64,000 nt of DNA from Spirochaetota bacterium. Its GTDB lineage: Bacteria; Spirochaetota; UBA4802; UBA5550. A program made the position numbers and the translations under genes. Positions 49,723 to 58,897 of the stretch are shown piece after piece (positions within the stretch are counted from its first letter, which is position 1; every line of letters starts with the position of its first letter). The notes beneath the pieces were generated by a model, which saw only the letters and a list, made by a program, of their open reading frames with translations, did no database searches and was not told the DNA's origin. The stretch lies in contig JALOTL010000003.1 of assembly GCA_025457915.1 (NCBI GenBank), positions 124,001 through 188,000 of the forward strand, written 5' to 3'.

Positions 49723-52710
49723 TTAATCAGGAAGTATATTGTTGATCATCTCTTCAATCTCTTCAAGCCTGTAGGGCTTTGTTACGACCCCGGAAAATCC
49801 GTATTTTTTATATTCAGACATCACCGGATCGTTCGAGTAACCGCTTGAGACGACGGCCCTGATTTCAGGGTCATACTCCTTTAAATGCATTATTGTATCT
49901 TTTCCGCCCATTCCGCCGCGGATGGTGAGGTCCATGATGACAAGGTCGAACGGTTTTCCGTTTTCTTTTGATTTTTTGTAGAGGCCGATCGTTTCCTCGC
50001 CGTTTTTTACGGCCGCTACCTCGAAGCCGAGATATCCGAAGAGCCTTTTCCCTAGGTCAAGGATCATCTCCTCGTCGTCCATGAGAAGGATTGTCCCGGA
50101 TCTTTTTTTCCACTGGCGTGGAATGATATTCTCAAACAGGATCTCCTCCTTCGATGCCGGCAGATATATTTCAAACGAAGTGCCCTGTCCATCCTTTGAT
50201 TTGACTGATATATGCCCTTCATGCTTTTTGATTATGGAATATGTAATCGATAGACCGAGCCCGGTTCCGGTTTCCTTTGTTGTGAAAAACGGATCGAATA
50301 TGAACGGCAGATTTTTTTCTTCGATGCCGTTTCCGCTGTCAATGACCCTGAGCAGTACATAATCCCCGGGTGAAAGGGGTATTACGTCTCCGCTTTTAAT
50401 GGTTTCGTTGGAGGCGGTGATGGTGATTTTGCCTCCGGAGGGCATGGCCTGGAACGAATTTATGATCAGGTTGTGTATGACCTGGCTGATCTGCGGCGGG
50501 TCCACGTTTACGTTCCATATCTCGTCCTGTATGTCGAATTCGCACGATATGCTCGATCCGCTCAGCACGAAATAGGCCGTGTCGATGAGAAGGTCCCTTA
50601 TGGATGTGGTTTTTTTTATGGGCGCGCCCCCCTTGGAGAAGGTGAGCAGTTGCATGGTAAGGTCCTTTGCCCTGAGTGATGCCTTTTCGATTTCGCACAT
50701 GAGATCAAAGTTCGGGTCGTGTTCATCGGAGTTGTTTTTCGCGAGTGAAACGTTCCCGATGATCGTCGTAAGGAGATTGTTGAAATCATGCGCGATCCCT
50801 CCTGCGAACACGCCGATGGATTCTATCTTCGATGTTTTTATGAGCTCGTCCTCCATTTTTATCCTTTCAGTGATGTCCCTGAAAGCGAGAACGGCGCCCT
50901 CCGTGTCGCCGGCGTCATTTTTAATCGGCGCGGCTATCGAGGAGATGAACAGTTTCTGCCCTTTCCTGTTTGTCAGGCATGTGTTTCTTTTCATCTCTAC
51001 TATATAACCGCTTGATAGTACCTTTCCCACGAGATTCGCGCAGGTCTCGCCGGTTTTTTCATTCAGCAGGGGCAGGACGATTCCAGCATCAAGACCGGCG
51101 GATTCTTCCTGCTTCCACCCGGTGATCATTTCACCGATCCTGTTGATGAGCTCGACCCGTCCGTTTCCGTCGATTGTAATGACACCTTCACCGATCGATG
51201 CAAGGGTCGTGAGAAGCCTGTCTTTTTCCTTCGAAAGCCTTGCATTGATATGAAGAAGCTCGCTATGCGTACTGGAAAGCTCGAGGTTCATTTTTTCAAG
51301 CCTGTCGTATTGCTCCTGTATTTTCAGTTCGTTTAATTTCCGTTCAGTTATGTCAAGCGCCGAGGCTATCATATATTTTTCGCCGTTGATGGTGATGACG
51401 TCGGCCGACATGTTGCCTATTTTTATTTCCCCGGATTTGATCCTTATTTTACATTCAAAATCCTTCAGCCTCCCGTCACTGAGAATCAATCCGATCATTT
51501 TTTTATATTCATCTTCATCAAAGATCAGCTTGAGGCTTTTTAAGGTGTTGGCCAGGAATTCATCCCTGCTGATGCCGCTCTGCCTTACATGGGCCTCGTT
51601 GACGTCCACGTATTTTCCGTCTTTAAATCTGATCAGCGCCATCGGCATGGGATTTGAGTGGAACGCCATTGAGAATTTTTCCCGGGAAACAAAAAGCTCG
51701 TTTTCCGCGGTTTTCTTTTCGGTTATATCCTTCATGATTACAAGTTTACCGGTCAGTATGCCGCCCAGAAGAATGGGGCTCTGTGTGACGAGCATCGTCA
51801 GCCTGCCGTTTTTGACTGAAAACTCCAGCTCGCGGTTTTTATAATTTTCATCGAAGGAGTAGCTGGCCGGGAAAATGTCAGTGCTGGTCATGCGTATAGC
51901 ATCATCGGAACTTAAACCGAAAAGAAGCCTTCCTGATTCATTGATCTCCAGGACCCTGCGGTTTTCATCGAATATTATTACGCAGTCTGTCGTTCCCGAG
52001 AAAAGCTCGTATGCCGTATGAGTTATACCGGGCGAGAGGAACTTGTATTTCACCATGGCGATGAAGACAAACATGGACAGTATAATTGTGAGCGAAGAAG
52101 CCAGCTTGGGCAGGGATTGTATGCCCATGATGTTCTGGAGAAATATGCTTGTTATAAAGCTGAGGATGAGGGTTGACGAGAGTCCGGTGAAAACGAGCCT
52201 GAGCTGTTTTTTTAATATCGCCTGGCCGGCGGATGACCATGTTTTCCAGATTATGTAGAGCCCGTAAAATCCAGGCATTATGTATAATACAAATATGAAC
52301 GGGAAATAGAATCTGCCTGGAGTCAGAATCATGCCAGAGTCAAAGTGCTGTATTTCTTTCCTGATGTATAAATCCGTCAGATAAAATAGAATTACTGATA
52401 TTACGACCGATGATGAGTATGCATAGTAATAAAGGTTTCTTTTTTTATTGGCCAGTTCAAATATAAAATTAATCAGCAAGAATCCGGACGACATGTAGAT
52501 CGGGGCCAGTATTTTCAGAACCAGGAGCAGTGTATCATCATCCTTTATATAAAAAGTGAAGAATTGTGCTATCTCCCATATAACAAGCATCCCTGAAAAA
52601 AGAAGGAAAGCGACCGATGTCCTGTTTTTTCTGCTTGTTGCGAATATATAGGTCCATATGAACAGGTTTATGATGAAGGATCCCAGGGGAATTAACGAAA
52701 ATGGGTTCAT
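49723..52710 (-). CDS. Hybrid sensor histidine kinase with 7TM sensor, PAS domains and receiver
   Basis: A 995-residue protein. Residues about 1-225 form a seven-helix membrane sensor of the HK N-terminal type. Three PAS domains follow (about 235-350, 355-470 and 505-625), separated by a coiled coil ('LELSSTHSELLHINARLSKEKDRL'). The DHp has the phospho-His in 'GVFAGGIAHDFNNLLTTIIGN'; HATPase_c has 'IDSGNGIEEKNLPFIFDPFFTTKETGTGLGLSI'; the receiver shows 'LLMDDEE', phospho-Asp in 'VIMDLTIRG' and Lys in 'VTKPYRLEEI'. There is no output domain. It resembles the truncated kinase at the left edge of the window. It is a single gene, divergent from the serine hydrolase at 53112. Confidence 0.94.
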   Translation of the reverse strand: MNPFSLIPLGSFIINLFIWTYIFATSRKNRTSVAFLLFSGMLVIWEIAQFFTFYIKDDDTLLLVLKILAPIYMSSGFLLINFIFELANKKRNLYYYAYSSSVVISVILFYLTDLYIRKEIQHFDSGMILTPGRFYFPFIFVLYIMPGFYGLYIIWKTWSSAGQAILKKQLRLVFTGLSSTLILSFITSIFLQNIMGIQSLPKLASSLTIILSMFVFIAMVKYKFLSPGITHTAYELFSGTTDCVIIFDENRRVLEINESGRLLFGLSSDDAIRMTSTDIFPASYSFDENYKNRELEFSVKNGRLTMLVTQSPILLGGILTGKLVIMKDITEKKTAENELFVSREKFSMAFHSNPMPMALIRFKDGKYVDVNEAHVRQSGISRDEFLANTLKSLKLIFDEDEYKKMIGLILSDGRLKDFECKIRIKSGEIKIGNMSADVITINGEKYMIASALDITERKLNELKIQEQYDRLEKMNLELSSTHSELLHINARLSKEKDRLLTTLASIGEGVITIDGNGRVELINRIGEMITGWKQEESAGLDAGIVLPLLNEKTGETCANLVGKVLSSGYIVEMKRNTCLTNRKGQKLFISSIAAPIKNDAGDTEGAVLAFRDITERIKMEDELIKTSKIESIGVFAGGIAHDFNNLLTTIIGNVSLAKNNSDEHDPNFDLMCEIEKASLRAKDLTMQLLTFSKGGAPIKKTTSIRDLLIDTAYFVLSGSSISCEFDIQDEIWNVNVDPPQISQVIHNLIINSFQAMPSGGKITITASNETIKSGDVIPLSPGDYVLLRVIDSGNGIEEKNLPFIFDPFFTTKETGTGLGLSITYSIIKKHEGHISVKSKDGQGTSFEIYLPASKEEILFENIIPRQWKKRSGTILLMDDEEMILDLGKRLFGYLGFEVAAVKNGEETIGLYKKSKENGKPFDLVIMDLTIRGGMGGKDTIMHLKEYDPEIRAVVSSGYSNDPVMSEYKKYGFSGVVTKPYRLEEIEEMINNILPD

Positions 52711-53111
52711 TTATTTGGCGGAATAAAAATATTTTTATCTGATAAACAAGGGATGCCGGTGTCTGCCGGCAGTACAATAATATGATATCAGGATTGCGGA
52801 ACATGTCAATAAATAAATAGGCCCGTGATGCTTATAAGAAAACCAGTATTGATGCAAAGTGCCGTGTTAACGCGTTCATAGTTCATGCATTTTATGATTA
52901 TTACCGAAAATATAAACAGAAAAGTATCAGAATCCTGCAGGAGGTTTTTCATTGTTACTTTTTAAAATGAAATTTTTCTTGACACTGCATATCCGATAAT
53001 TTTTGTTAATAAATTCCGATAAAAGAGAGATTTTTCCGAGGATATTCCCGGATGATGAGACCCTTTTTAACAGGCGTCAGATAGACTATTGCGATCCATA
53101 CTGGAGATGAA
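52711..53111. other. Divergent intergenic region
   Basis: About 400 nt between the hybrid kinase (minus) and the serine hydrolase (plus), so it holds both promoters. TTGACA at 52980-52985 is a candidate -35 for the plus gene, but no good -10 follows at the right distance. A short hairpin GCCGG-TGTCTG-CCGGC lies near 52752-52768. No ORF supported. Confidence 0.45.
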
Positions 53112-54485
53112 ATGAGGAAAAGACTTTTTAGCGCGGCCATAATATTATCAATACTATCGCTGGTGTTGTTTTACCATTACGGCATTTCAAAGGCGACCAC
53201 CAAGGACGCCCGCGGACTGAACGGCGAAGACCTTGCGAGAGTGGCCCCCTCGGACCCAGAAAAGGCCGCCAGGATAGAAAAATACGGCAGCGCTCTTTCA
53301 TCGTGGATGGACGCGAATCTGAATACATCAATCGTGCCATCGGCCGTCGCTGGAGTCGTTACTCCAGAGGGGCTTGTTTATTATCACGGCGCAAACGCCG
53401 GTGCCTCGTCCAGATATGACGTGGCGTCTTTAACAAAGACATTCACGGCCGTACTGGCGCTGCGTCTGGCCGAGGAAGGTATATTTTCGCTCGACGATCC
53501 GGTCAGAAAATATCTCCCCGGCGTCGTCATCGAAAGGGCCGAGCTGAAATCATGTCCCGTGACCATCAGGCACCTGCTTGCCCATACATCCGGAATCCCG
53601 AGCGGCGAATCAGACTGTTCCATATCGAATGCCAGGGGCGGGTCATTTTCCGTTCCGAAGCAGGCGTATCCTGCCGGATATTGCTACGCCTATTCCAACG
53701 CGGGCTATGTCATAATGAAACATGTTATCGAGTCTGCCGCCGGGAAGAGTTATTCCGATCTTGTCAGGAGCAGAATTTTTGAACCGCTCGGAATGAAATC
53801 CAGCACGGCAGAAGGCTCGAACGGAACAGGCGGTATTGTAACAAATATCTCGGATCTTTCAAAGTACGTCGTAATGCTCATCAACGAAGGCGCCTATGGA
53901 AGCAGGAGGATCATCTCCGCGGATTCCTTCCATGCAATGATGGAAAAAACTGTTGAGCTGCCCAGAACAAGCATAGACTATCATTATTCGCTGAGCTGGG
54001 AAGTAATAACCGTAAACGGGAAAATCGACAGCTATTACAAGGCCGGCAGGTGGTTCGGCGGGGCGTCTGGATTGCAGGTTTTCCCGGATAAAAAAATAGC
54101 GCTCATCTACCTTTGCAATCCTCCACATCATCTGACATCGAACTTCATGAATTTTCGGCAGGGACTTACCGGCATCCTGAGAACGCTTGTGAGAAATATA
54201 TCCGGGGACCAGAGTCTCTGCACCAGGTGGCCGGCGATGTCGCCGCCCGAGCTCGGAAGATACCAGGGCGTATACAGGAATTCAATTTCCGGTAACAGCG
54301 TGAGGATCTTTCTCAGGGACGGAAGGCTCTTCAGCACAATTAATGGCTCCATCAGACCGCTTTCAGTTTTCACCTCCAACAGATTTCTCGTTGACAGCGG
54401 AAAAAATTTGCATAATTTTGTATGGAAGAACAGCAGGGTAATCGGACTGGCCGTACATGGCGGCTATTACGAATTATCTTATTGA
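53112..54485 (+). CDS. Serine hydrolase, beta-lactamase/DD-peptidase (class C) family, copy 1
   Basis: A 457-residue protein with an N-terminal membrane anchor or signal ('LFSAAIILSILSLVLFYHYGI'). Catalytic Ser106-x-x-Lys109 in 'VASLTKTFTAVLALRLAEEG' and Tyr194-x-Asn196 in 'YAYSNAGYVIMKHV' are present. The third motif, usually HxG or KTG, reads 'GRWFGGASG', with no His or Lys at the first position. Family members include esterases, D-aminopeptidases and penicillin-binding-protein-like enzymes, so the substrate cannot be assigned. A C-terminal domain (about 375-457) is lipocalin-like, as in some of these proteins. GGAG precedes the ATG. It is followed 108 nt later by a paralogue. Confidence 0.88.
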   Translation: MRKRLFSAAIILSILSLVLFYHYGISKATTKDARGLNGEDLARVAPSDPEKAARIEKYGSALSSWMDANLNTSIVPSAVAGVVTPEGLVYYHGANAGASSRYDVASLTKTFTAVLALRLAEEGIFSLDDPVRKYLPGVVIERAELKSCPVTIRHLLAHTSGIPSGESDCSISNARGGSFSVPKQAYPAGYCYAYSNAGYVIMKHVIESAAGKSYSDLVRSRIFEPLGMKSSTAEGSNGTGGIVTNISDLSKYVVMLINEGAYGSRRIISADSFHAMMEKTVELPRTSIDYHYSLSWEVITVNGKIDSYYKAGRWFGGASGLQVFPDKKIALIYLCNPPHHLTSNFMNFRQGLTGILRTLVRNISGDQSLCTRWPAMSPPELGRYQGVYRNSISGNSVRIFLRDGRLFSTINGSIRPLSVFTSNRFLVDSGKNLHNFVWKNSRVIGLAVHGGYYELSY

Positions 54486-54593
54486 TTTTATCCGGTTCCC
54501 TGCATTTCAGATCATATGGATATGCCGGGGCTTTTCCAGTTCAAAGGCATTTTTTAATCTGTCCGGCTGATCCGACAACCCGCATAAACTATT

Positions 54594-55982
54594 ATGAATG
54601 AAATCCTGATAAGATTATTCAAGCCGCTCTCAATCGCATTTTTTACCATGGTCTTTTTTGCCGCCTCCAATTCCAGCATGAAGGAACTCGAGTTCACTAT
54701 CAAACAGGAAAAAAAACTCGAGGCTCACTACAGAAGAGTTCATCTTTTTGAAAAGGAGAAGGAGGAATTCGGGAAATGGATACAGGCGAGCGCATCATAT
54801 CCTGAAATACCTTCATGCGGCGTCATAATGGTCAAAAACGGCGAAGTCATGTATATGAATACTCTGAGGTGCGCTCCCGACAAGCTGTTCATGATAGCTT
54901 CATTCACGAAGACCTTTACCGCGATATCCATATTGCAGCTGGCGGAAAAGGGGATACTTTCCCTGGACGACCATGTCAGCAGGTATATCGACGTTAGTTT
55001 CGAAAACCCTCAGCTTAAAACCGATCCCATAACAATACGGCAGCTGCTGACCCATTCATCCGGACTTGTCGACAATGAAAGCCGTGAAAAGACCAGCAAC
55101 TCGATGCCGTTTTATATACCCGAACAGAAATACCCGGCCGGATACCTTTTCAGCTACTGCAATCAGGGATACATAATACTCGGGCACGTGATTTTCGAGG
55201 TAACGGGCATACCTCTCGGCGATTACGTGACGCATAACATAATATTGCCGCTGGAGATGAAGGATTCGAAAGCCCCGGACAATACGCAGGGCGCAGCGGG
55301 AATAGAATGTTCAATCAGGGACCTTGGCAACTACCTGAGCATGCTTGCTTCGGGCGGGGTGTATAAAAAGAAAAGGATATTATCAGACAGATATTTCAGC
55401 GAAATTTTCAGAGAATCGGTTTTCACGCCGCCCGGGAGAAACAAGGAATACAGGGGCATTGCCTGGAGGATATGGAACGCTGACGGGAGCATTTATTCCT
55501 TCAACCATGCCGCCCATATGGACGGGGCAGGGGGATGGATGCAGATCTTTCCCGGTTCGCGCGTCGCCTATGCCTTTATCAGCAACCCGCCGGTTTATGA
55601 AACGGAAAAATTTTACGGATTTTATCAGGGAATGAAATACAGGCTCCTGAAGCTGGCATCTCTTCTGATGGAAGACGAGATGGACCCGCTTGAATTCACT
55701 CCGACTAAACCTGACGGGAACGATCTCAAGAATTACACAGGCACATATAAAAATGAAGGCGACGGGAGCACCATAAACGTATGGCTGAATGAAAATGACT
55801 CTCTTTTTGCCAGGAAATCCATATCTTACCAGCAATACCCGCTTGCCGCCATGTCAAGAAGCACCTTCGTCTATATATATCCGGGTCAGAACGAAAAGGG
55901 CGAGCTCTTTGATTTTGTCTGGAGGAATGGGGCAGTGGCAGGACTCGGAGCGAAGGAAGGTTATTTTATTAAAGTTGAATGA
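54594..55982 (+). CDS. Serine hydrolase, beta-lactamase/DD-peptidase (class C) family, copy 2
   Basis: A 462-residue paralogue of the preceding gene. An N-terminal hydrophobic segment ('PLSIAFFTMVFFAASNSS') is followed by Ser103-x-x-Lys106 in 'IASFTKTFTAISILQLAEKG', Tyr188-x-Asn190 in 'FSYCNQGYIILGHV' and a third motif 'AHMDGAGGW' with His308, so unlike copy 1 it has the complete triad set. The C-terminal domain again resembles copy 1 ('LKNYTGTYKNEGDG' against 'LGRYQGVYRNSISG'). The pair evidently arose by tandem duplication, and their third motifs have diverged. It is probably periplasmic. It converges with the SGNH gene, 8 nt apart. Confidence 0.88.
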   Translation: MNEILIRLFKPLSIAFFTMVFFAASNSSMKELEFTIKQEKKLEAHYRRVHLFEKEKEEFGKWIQASASYPEIPSCGVIMVKNGEVMYMNTLRCAPDKLFMIASFTKTFTAISILQLAEKGILSLDDHVSRYIDVSFENPQLKTDPITIRQLLTHSSGLVDNESREKTSNSMPFYIPEQKYPAGYLFSYCNQGYIILGHVIFEVTGIPLGDYVTHNIILPLEMKDSKAPDNTQGAAGIECSIRDLGNYLSMLASGGVYKKKRILSDRYFSEIFRESVFTPPGRNKEYRGIAWRIWNADGSIYSFNHAAHMDGAGGWMQIFPGSRVAYAFISNPPVYETEKFYGFYQGMKYRLLKLASLLMEDEMDPLEFTPTKPDGNDLKNYTGTYKNEGDGSTINVWLNENDSLFARKSISYQQYPLAAMSRSTFVYIYPGQNEKGELFDFVWRNGAVAGLGAKEGYFIKVE

Positions 55983-55989
55983 AATCCCG

Positions 55990-57033
55990 TCATTTTTTTA
56001 AATCGCGGAGATAGGCGGAAATTGCATCATGCATGGCTGTTCCGACTAAGAGGTTTCCCATGATATTCCAGTGGGTATCAAGGGGCTTGTAAAGGGTTTC
56101 GCCTTCCCGGATTTTTTTTTCAAGAATGGGCAGAAGATCCACATATCTGATTCCGTATCTGCCGAGCTTTTCATGAAGCATCCTGTTGGGAAGACTGAAG
56201 TCGCATTCATCCGTGCTCATGCGGAGAAGGAATGCTATTCTTTCACTCAATGGCCTGTCTGCCTGCATTTCTTCCGGAGCGATCACAACCATGAAGGGAA
56301 TCCCGAGCCGGTCGCAGGTACGCTTTGCATTTACGAGGAAGTCTGTGCACCATTCGAAATTTTCCTTGAGAAATCCGGATTTTTTCCAGAAAAGCTTCAT
56401 TCTTTTTTTCAGTATCTGATGATAATAGTCTTCCGGGAAGGTGGGCCGTTTATCATCGTAATTTTCGATCCCGGATGAAGGGATGGTTTCGGTTTTTACG
56501 AGAATGCCTCTTATGTGGTCTGCAAGAAACGGCGTTCTGAATTTTGAAAGTATCCGTTTTATCCTGCTTCCGGAGAAATCATCTCCGATGAAGAAAGTGA
56601 TAATCACCATGTCCGGGCGGTATGCCAGTCCTTCATTAAGAAGAAGGGCAAGAATATCCTTCTGCCCTATCGATGGGATTCCCATATTGATGATTTCTGT
56701 TTTTTTCCCTGATTTATTGAATAGTCCTTCGGTTACGGACAGGCTGCATTTTCCGTAAGGCACGGCGGAGAAGAATATTGAATCGCCTGCCGCTACTATC
56801 CGGAAGGTGCCAGGTTTTTTTTCCTTCCGGTGTTCCGTGTCATTAAAGCCCGAAGAATTGAGCCTGAACCCGAAGCGACCGGATCGGGGAGCCGGACGGT
56901 ATTTATTGTATTCGAAACCGAAATATTGTTTTTCAGGGCTTATTCCTGCGAGTACCTGGAGCGACATTTCCGCCAGTATTAATAATGCAAGGGGTATTGA
57001 AAATATTATGACTATGATCGATTTCCGGCTCAT
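55990..57033 (-). CDS. SGNH/GDSL-type hydrolase-like protein, membrane anchored
   Basis: A 347-residue protein with an N-terminal anchor ('SIIVIIFSIPLALLILAEMSL'). The SGNH motifs are nucleophile 'VAAGDSIFFS', block II 'NMGIPSIGQKD', block III 'ITFFIGDDFSG' (Asp where Asn is usual) and block V 'DTHWNIMGNLL' (Asp-x-His). 'NSSGFND' near residue 60 is typical of bacterial SGNH proteins linked to exopolysaccharide genes. It is likely active as an esterase or acyl transferase in the periplasm. No clear ribosome site is seen before the ATG. It is divergent from the crotonase gene. Confidence 0.82.
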   Translation of the reverse strand: MSRKSIIVIIFSIPLALLILAEMSLQVLAGISPEKQYFGFEYNKYRPAPRSGRFGFRLNSSGFNDTEHRKEKKPGTFRIVAAGDSIFFSAVPYGKCSLSVTEGLFNKSGKKTEIINMGIPSIGQKDILALLLNEGLAYRPDMVIITFFIGDDFSGSRIKRILSKFRTPFLADHIRGILVKTETIPSSGIENYDDKRPTFPEDYYHQILKKRMKLFWKKSGFLKENFEWCTDFLVNAKRTCDRLGIPFMVVIAPEEMQADRPLSERIAFLLRMSTDECDFSLPNRMLHEKLGRYGIRYVDLLPILEKKIREGETLYKPLDTHWNIMGNLLVGTAMHDAISAYLRDLKK

Positions 57034-57197
57034 TGTTTAATAACGCAACAAACTTCATTATTATCAAGAATAATTTAATTCATATCAAATTTTTTAATTT
57101 TATTGATGCCTCATAAAATGGAAGATCTGTTTTTATTGTTGACTTAAACTCCGGGATGAAGAGCCTGTAATTACACTGAGTGGTTCCGGAGGACTGG

Positions 57198-57914
57198 ATG
57201 GATAAATCGGTATTGTTTGAAACCAGAAACGGGATAGCCATAATAACCCTGAACAGGCCTGAACGACGCAATGCCATAAACCAGGACCTTCTTGTCGGCC
57301 TGTACAACTCGCTGGATGCTGTTTCATCGAGCAATGAAATAAAGGCTGCAATACTGACGGGCAGCGGGAAGTCATTCTGCTCGGGGATAGATCTGGAGTC
57401 AATCAAGACCGACAACCTGTTTGATCCGAGGGGGGATGGCACGGACCTTCCCGACGCTTTTGCGGACTGCGGAAAACCGCTCATAGGGGCCATAAACGGT
57501 CATGCTATAACCGGCGGTTTTGAAATCGCGCTCAACTGCGATTTTCTCATCGCGTCAGAAAATGCGTCATTTGCAGATACCCATGCGAAGGTGGGGATTC
57601 ATCCCGGATGGGGAATGACACAGCTCCTTCAGCAGGCGGTCGGCAGAAGAATGGCCAAGCAGATGTCCCTGACCTGCAGCTTCCTGACGGCAGCCGATGC
57701 ATTGAGGATCGGGCTTGTTAACGAGGTCGTTCCCCAGGCCGATTTGATGGCGAGGGCACTGCATATCGCCTCTGATATAGCAACCCTGGATATGAAAATG
57801 GTTAAGACGATTAGGAATCTCATTGATTGCAGTAATGACCGTTCATGCTCTGATGCTCTCGAGTATGAGCGGAAGGGATTCAGGGATTTTATCAAGAGAG
57901 GGATGAAGCTTTAG
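57198..57914 (+). CDS. Enoyl-CoA hydratase/isomerase (crotonase) family
   Basis: A 238-residue cytoplasmic enzyme. Seen: 'IAIITLNRPERRNAINQDLL', oxyanion-hole segment 'SGKSFCSGIDLESI', 'KPLIGAINGHAITGGFEIALNCDFLIASENASFADTHAKVGIHPGWG'. The positions used as catalytic Glu in enoyl-CoA hydratase are partly changed ('THAKVGI' and 'GGFEIAL'; the first Glu is present, the second is Gly/Ile), so the specific reaction is uncertain. ATG 57198 is chosen over the GTG of the track because GGAGG (57188-57192) lies 5 nt upstream. No other fatty-acid genes are nearby. Confidence 0.88.
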   Translation: MDKSVLFETRNGIAIITLNRPERRNAINQDLLVGLYNSLDAVSSSNEIKAAILTGSGKSFCSGIDLESIKTDNLFDPRGDGTDLPDAFADCGKPLIGAINGHAITGGFEIALNCDFLIASENASFADTHAKVGIHPGWGMTQLLQQAVGRRMAKQMSLTCSFLTAADALRIGLVNEVVPQADLMARALHIASDIATLDMKMVKTIRNLIDCSNDRSCSDALEYERKGFRDFIKRGMKL

Positions 57915-57942
57915 CGGGTGAATTTATTCACAGTCCCTTTTT
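57912..57942. terminator. Possible bidirectional terminator between convergent genes
   Basis: GTGAAT-TT-ATTCAC, flanked by GGG/CCC and a following T run, sits at the junction of the crotonase and FN3 genes. The loop is short, so confidence is low. Confidence 0.3.
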
Positions 57943-58863
57943 ATGGGCCTCTTTTATCCTCCTGTCCATCTCCTTGTCGCTCGACCCGAACATGACGGTA
58001 TTGGATTTCCATTTCTTATAATCCCTGAAATATTCAGTCGAAAAGCCGACTGCCTCGAAATGCGGCATTATCCTGATCCTTTTATCCGGAAGAACGGTCT
58101 CGCAGACGCCCCTTCTAATGCAGAAAACAATTCCATTTCTGATAAGCCGGTCTAGAAGATTTTTTTCCTGGATGTTGAGAACGTCCATTGTTTTAATGAA
58201 TCGGAAAAGTCTTTTTGAGGTGAACTTTACCCTCATGATGTTGGGTTTTGTCAGATAAATGGTGACCTTGTTCCGGTCCAGGTGGTAGTTTTCGAAGTCC
58301 CTGTAGATTATTAGCTCGCCCCTGTAAACGTAGATCCTTCCGACAAGGTATATAAACGTGCACATAAAATAATTTTCATAAAAAAAAGAAAGGAATTTGA
58401 GGTGGTATTGTTCTTTCTGAGAATCCTCTTCCCTGGCCGGAGGCAGCGGCCTGTCTTTTGTCCTGGCGTCTATAACTTCGTCATGTGTCAATCCCTTCGG
58501 GGCAGGCGGATTTCTAAACCCGGAATCGATCATGTCTGAATATCTTTCATGCCCGGTTTCCGGTTTTACCTTGTACCAGTATTTAATGCCTTGTTCAGCG
58601 GTCGTATCGGTATAGCTTGTTGAGCCGGTATTGACCAGCGGTTCATAAGGTCCGTTTTTAAAGGCCGATCTGTATAATGTATAATTCCCGCAATCATTTG
58701 AGCGCCAGCTTATGGTAATGTTTTCTTCGCTTTCGCCCTTTGTCGCCTTCAACTCGTACTGATGTTCGGTTTTGCCGTCCGGGATCTGTCCGGATATAGA
58801 TACCGATACCGTAATTAAGGTCGCAAGGACCGCTATGATGCTGAATTTTTTAGTGGCATGCAT
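57928..58863 (-). CDS. Secreted fibronectin type III-like protein of unknown function
   Basis: A 311-residue protein. The signal peptide is 'TKKFSIIAVLATLITVSVSISG'. An FN3-like domain follows (about 30-110): 'ELKATKGESEENITISWRSNDCGNYTLYRSAFKNGPYEPLVNTGSTSYTDTTAEQGIKYWYKVKPE'. The C-terminal part (about 150-311) is rich in aromatic and basic residues and unrecognised. The start is moved from 58935 to ATG 58863, because the upstream segment overlaps the glycosyltransferase gene and only the internal Met gives a signal peptide. Periplasmic or surface location is inferred. It is probably co-transcribed with the GT-C gene upstream. Confidence 0.65.
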   Translation of the reverse strand: MHATKKFSIIAVLATLITVSVSISGQIPDGKTEHQYELKATKGESEENITISWRSNDCGNYTLYRSAFKNGPYEPLVNTGSTSYTDTTAEQGIKYWYKVKPETGHERYSDMIDSGFRNPPAPKGLTHDEVIDARTKDRPLPPAREEDSQKEQYHLKFLSFFYENYFMCTFIYLVGRIYVYRGELIIYRDFENYHLDRNKVTIYLTKPNIMRVKFTSKRLFRFIKTMDVLNIQEKNLLDRLIRNGIVFCIRRGVCETVLPDKRIRIMPHFEAVGFSTEYFRDYKKWKSNTVMFGSSDKEMDRRIKEAHKKGL

Positions 58864-58897
58864 TTGATTCCGCTGCTCCAGGTGCCGCGATAATTGG

